Made by a program: the position numbers and the translations under genes. Shown piece by piece: positions 17,094 through 18,613 of a stretch of 18,613 bases of DNA (positions within the stretch are counted from its first letter, which is position 1; every line of letters begins with the position of its first letter). The stretch comes from Pseudobacteroides sp035370245. Its GTDB lineage: Bacteria; Bacillota; Clostridia; Acetivibrionales; DSM-2933. The stretch is taken from NCBI GenBank assembly GCA_035370245.1, contig DAOOVO010000080.1, forward strand, positions 1 through 18,613, given 5' to 3'. The notes under the pieces are model-generated. The model was not told the DNA's origin. It searched no databases and saw only the letters and a program-made list of their open reading frames with translations.

Positions 17094-17981
17094 TTAAGAC
17101 TCTTCGTCAACTTCCATATTTTGATTTACGTAGTCATCGCCACCTTCTTCCAGTTCCTCTGCGGCTTCCATAATAAACTTATCTGGATTAAATGGTTCAA
17201 CAGTTCCGCCGTTAAGCATTTTAGCCTCTTCGGTAGCCCCTAAATTCCTAATAGTTTCCGCTTTCAACCTCTTTATTTCCTCTTCTTCACTCTTCTCTAT
17301 CATTCTCTCTAATTCCTTATTAGCCAAAAGAGCCGCCTTCTTATCGTCATCTTGCTCTGCAATCCTGATATAATTACCTATAATCCTATTGTAATCTACT
17401 TCCATCTCATCTAATGATTTTTTTAAACTTGACATAACCAAATCCTTAAATGGTGATAAATTTAATTTCTTTACCCATTCTTGACTCAATATCAACCTAA
17501 CCAGCTTATTATGTATATCGTATTTACTGATTATACCCTTTTCTATCTCTTCCCGAAATAACTCCAGCAAGCATTTCTTCCCATCCATAAAAAATGGACT
17601 ATCAGAATTATAATATAACCAATAAAATGCCAATTTCGTGTTATTCAACCCGTGTCCAAATAACACCTTAAACTTATTTATCCTCTTATCTTTATCGCTT
17701 GCATAATAAGCCCTACTTGGCTTCTTAACCCTAATATCAACCGTAAACTGCGGAAAATAAGCCCTACCATCACCAATATGCTTTAAATTACACACATAAC
17801 CATTCTCGGTTCGGTAAAAATTACCTACCCTGTAATCCACATTTACTACACCATCCTCATACTCCAAACCCATCTCTTTAGCCTCTTCTTCAGGCATAAC
17901 TATGTTTACAGCATATATCAACGGTTTAGTCTGCCGTGTGTAAAATAATCGCCTGCTTAACCTAAATAAGCTTATTTCCAT
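17094..17981 (-). CDS. Unknown protein upstream of terL (295 aa)
   Basis: The family is not recognised. The first half is mixed alpha/beta with many aromatic residues (VNVDYRVGNFYRTENGYVCNL, YYASDKDKRINKFKVLFGHG). The second half is helical and strongly charged (MEVDYNRIIGNYIRIAEQDDDKKAALLANKELERMIEKSEEEEIKRLKAET), then acidic to the end (EEGGDDYVNQNMEVDEES). GAGGAA precedes the ATG at 17981, which overlaps the upstream gene by 20 nt. Position ahead of terL makes a small-terminase or packaging role conceivable, but the sequence has no visible helix-turn-helix, so this is only a context guess. Confidence 0.65.
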   Translation of the reverse strand: MEISLFRLSRRLFYTRQTKPLIYAVNIVMPEEEAKEMGLEYEDGVVNVDYRVGNFYRTENGYVCNLKHIGDGRAYFPQFTVDIRVKKPSRAYYASDKDKRINKFKVLFGHGLNNTKLAFYWLYYNSDSPFFMDGKKCLLELFREEIEKGIISKYDIHNKLVRLILSQEWVKKLNLSPFKDLVMSSLKKSLDEMEVDYNRIIGNYIRIAEQDDDKKAALLANKELERMIEKSEEEEIKRLKAETIRNLGATEEAKMLNGGTVEPFNPDKFIMEAAEELEEGGDDYVNQNMEVDEES

Positions 17982-18324
17982 TTATTTTCCTCAATTCCTC
18001 CAATATCTCATCAGTCAATATTATAATCTCACGTAATAAAATAAATACAAACGGGTCAAAATTGTTAACCAACTTAACAGAAAATTCCTTGAAATACTTA
18101 TTTAACTCCCCCTTCTTCCCCTCATTCAACCCTAACCGCTTCTCAAAATATTCATACAATACCTGTAACGCCTTGTTAGTCTCTATAGTCCTTCGAATAG
18201 TATCATCCTTCTCAACTATCTTCGTACTCCCAAACTCTATCTTACTCCAATCCTTCTTGACTTCATCCACCTTCTTAACTCCTTCTACCACCTTTGCCCC
18301 ACTTTCAATCTTTTTTTTAGCCAT
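17962..18324 (-). CDS. Small charged protein, first gene of the late operon (120 aa)
   Basis: MAKKKIESGAKVVEGVKKVDEVKKDW is very Lys-rich, and the rest is helical (LQVLYEYFEKRLGLNEGKKGELNKYF), ending in a hydrophobic helix (FVFILLREIIILTDEILEELRKI) that could pack in an oligomer. No family is recognised. AGGGAT lies 12 nt ahead of the ATG at 18324. It overlaps the 295-aa gene by 20 nt, so the two are probably co-translated and may act together. Being the first gene after the control region, it would be made early in the late message. An 8-A run in codons 3-5 is a possible slippage site, but the frame is intact. Confidence 0.65.
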   Translation of the reverse strand: MAKKKIESGAKVVEGVKKVDEVKKDWSKIEFGSTKIVEKDDTIRRTIETNKALQVLYEYFEKRLGLNEGKKGELNKYFKEFSVKLVNNFDPFVFILLREIIILTDEILEELRKINGNKLI

Positions 18325-18480
18325 CTTCTTATCCCTATATTTTTCCTAATCTTACGCAAAACTAAAAATTATTTCATATATTAAAAAGAGATTTATCAAT
18401 CCTTGATTTCTTTTTGCATTACTTCCTAAATAATTATTCATTTACATATACTTATATATACTAACTATATAAATAAAATT

Positions 18481-18511
18481 GACAAAAAACACAAAGAGAA
18501 AAATTTTTGTC
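18481..18511. promoter_or_regulatory. Inverted repeat GACAAAAA / TTTTTGTC, possible operator
   Basis: Perfect 8-bp arms at 18481-18488 and 18504-18511 enclose 15 bases. The right arm ends immediately before the -35 hexamer of the promoter at 18512, a suitable place for a repressor or activator dimer. AT-rich arms make chance occurrence possible. Confidence 0.35.
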
Positions 18512-18540
18512 TTGACATTAAAATCGACATATGTTATATT
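18512..18540 (+). promoter_or_regulatory. Sigma70-like promoter facing right, out of the window
   Basis: A perfect -35 (TTGACA, 18512-18517), a spacer of exactly 17 bp and a -10 TATATT (18535-18540), preceded by TGT, an extended -10 element. It faces away from the late operon and would drive genes to the right of this window. The match to the standard consensus is unusually good. Core Bacteroidota use a different consensus, which bears on the host. Confidence 0.6.
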
Positions 18541-18558
18541 GATAGCGTTCTCTTTCTC

Positions 18559-18613
<55 letters not shown>

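Overview
The window looks like the late (virion morphogenesis) arm of a tailed, short-tailed (podovirus-type) phage genome, probably a metagenome scaffold. About 18.3 kb of tightly packed genes all lie on the minus strand, so transcription runs from right to left. The DNA is AT-rich. The standard bacterial code is used: TAA, TAG and TGA all end genes here. Most starts have a clear AGGAG-type Shine-Dalgarno site. Two genes encode Sec signal peptides, one ending AYA-Q, a style common in Bacteroidota and relatives. That hints at a host of that broad group, although the strong Shine-Dalgarno sites would be atypical for core Bacteroidota. The host is an inference only.

Layout in transcription order, right to left. 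(1) 18325-18613: a non-coding control region with an outward-facing sigma70-like promoter, a 33-bp-spaced TTGACA pair, a GACAAAAA/TTTTTGTC inverted repeat and a terminal run of 46 T. (2) 18324-17094: two overlapping genes of unknown function (120 and 295 aa) at the position where a small terminase might be expected. (3) 17060-16629: a small secreted protein of unknown role. (4) 16627-10604: terL (interrupted by an N gap), a P22-like portal, a Gln/Glu-rich scaffold candidate and the major capsid protein. (5) 10588-9917: two small beta-rich proteins, possible head decoration. (6) 9914-6807: four consecutive genes that all show the pattern of a head-tail adaptor or ring protein. (7) 6807-3668: a large beta-propeller tail nozzle or muzzle protein, cut by a second N gap. 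(8) 3681-2902: a 259-aa putative tail protein. (9) 2915-1: the first 971 codons of a giant, repeat-containing, signal-peptide-bearing fibre-like protein that runs off the left edge.

Together these would package DNA (TerL, portal), build the head (scaffold, capsid, small proteins), close it with a stack of neck rings, and attach a nozzle and receptor-binding appendages. The most unusual points are the run of four adaptor-like genes, the Sec signal peptide on an apparent tail appendage, an 11-residue Tyr/Asn-rich repeat array and a duplicated INDTTWH module in that protein, and two nearly identical 14-nt start/stop overlaps at consecutive gene junctions. Both 100-N gaps look like placeholders of arbitrary length. 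One must hide the TerL Walker A region; the other breaks the nozzle gene.
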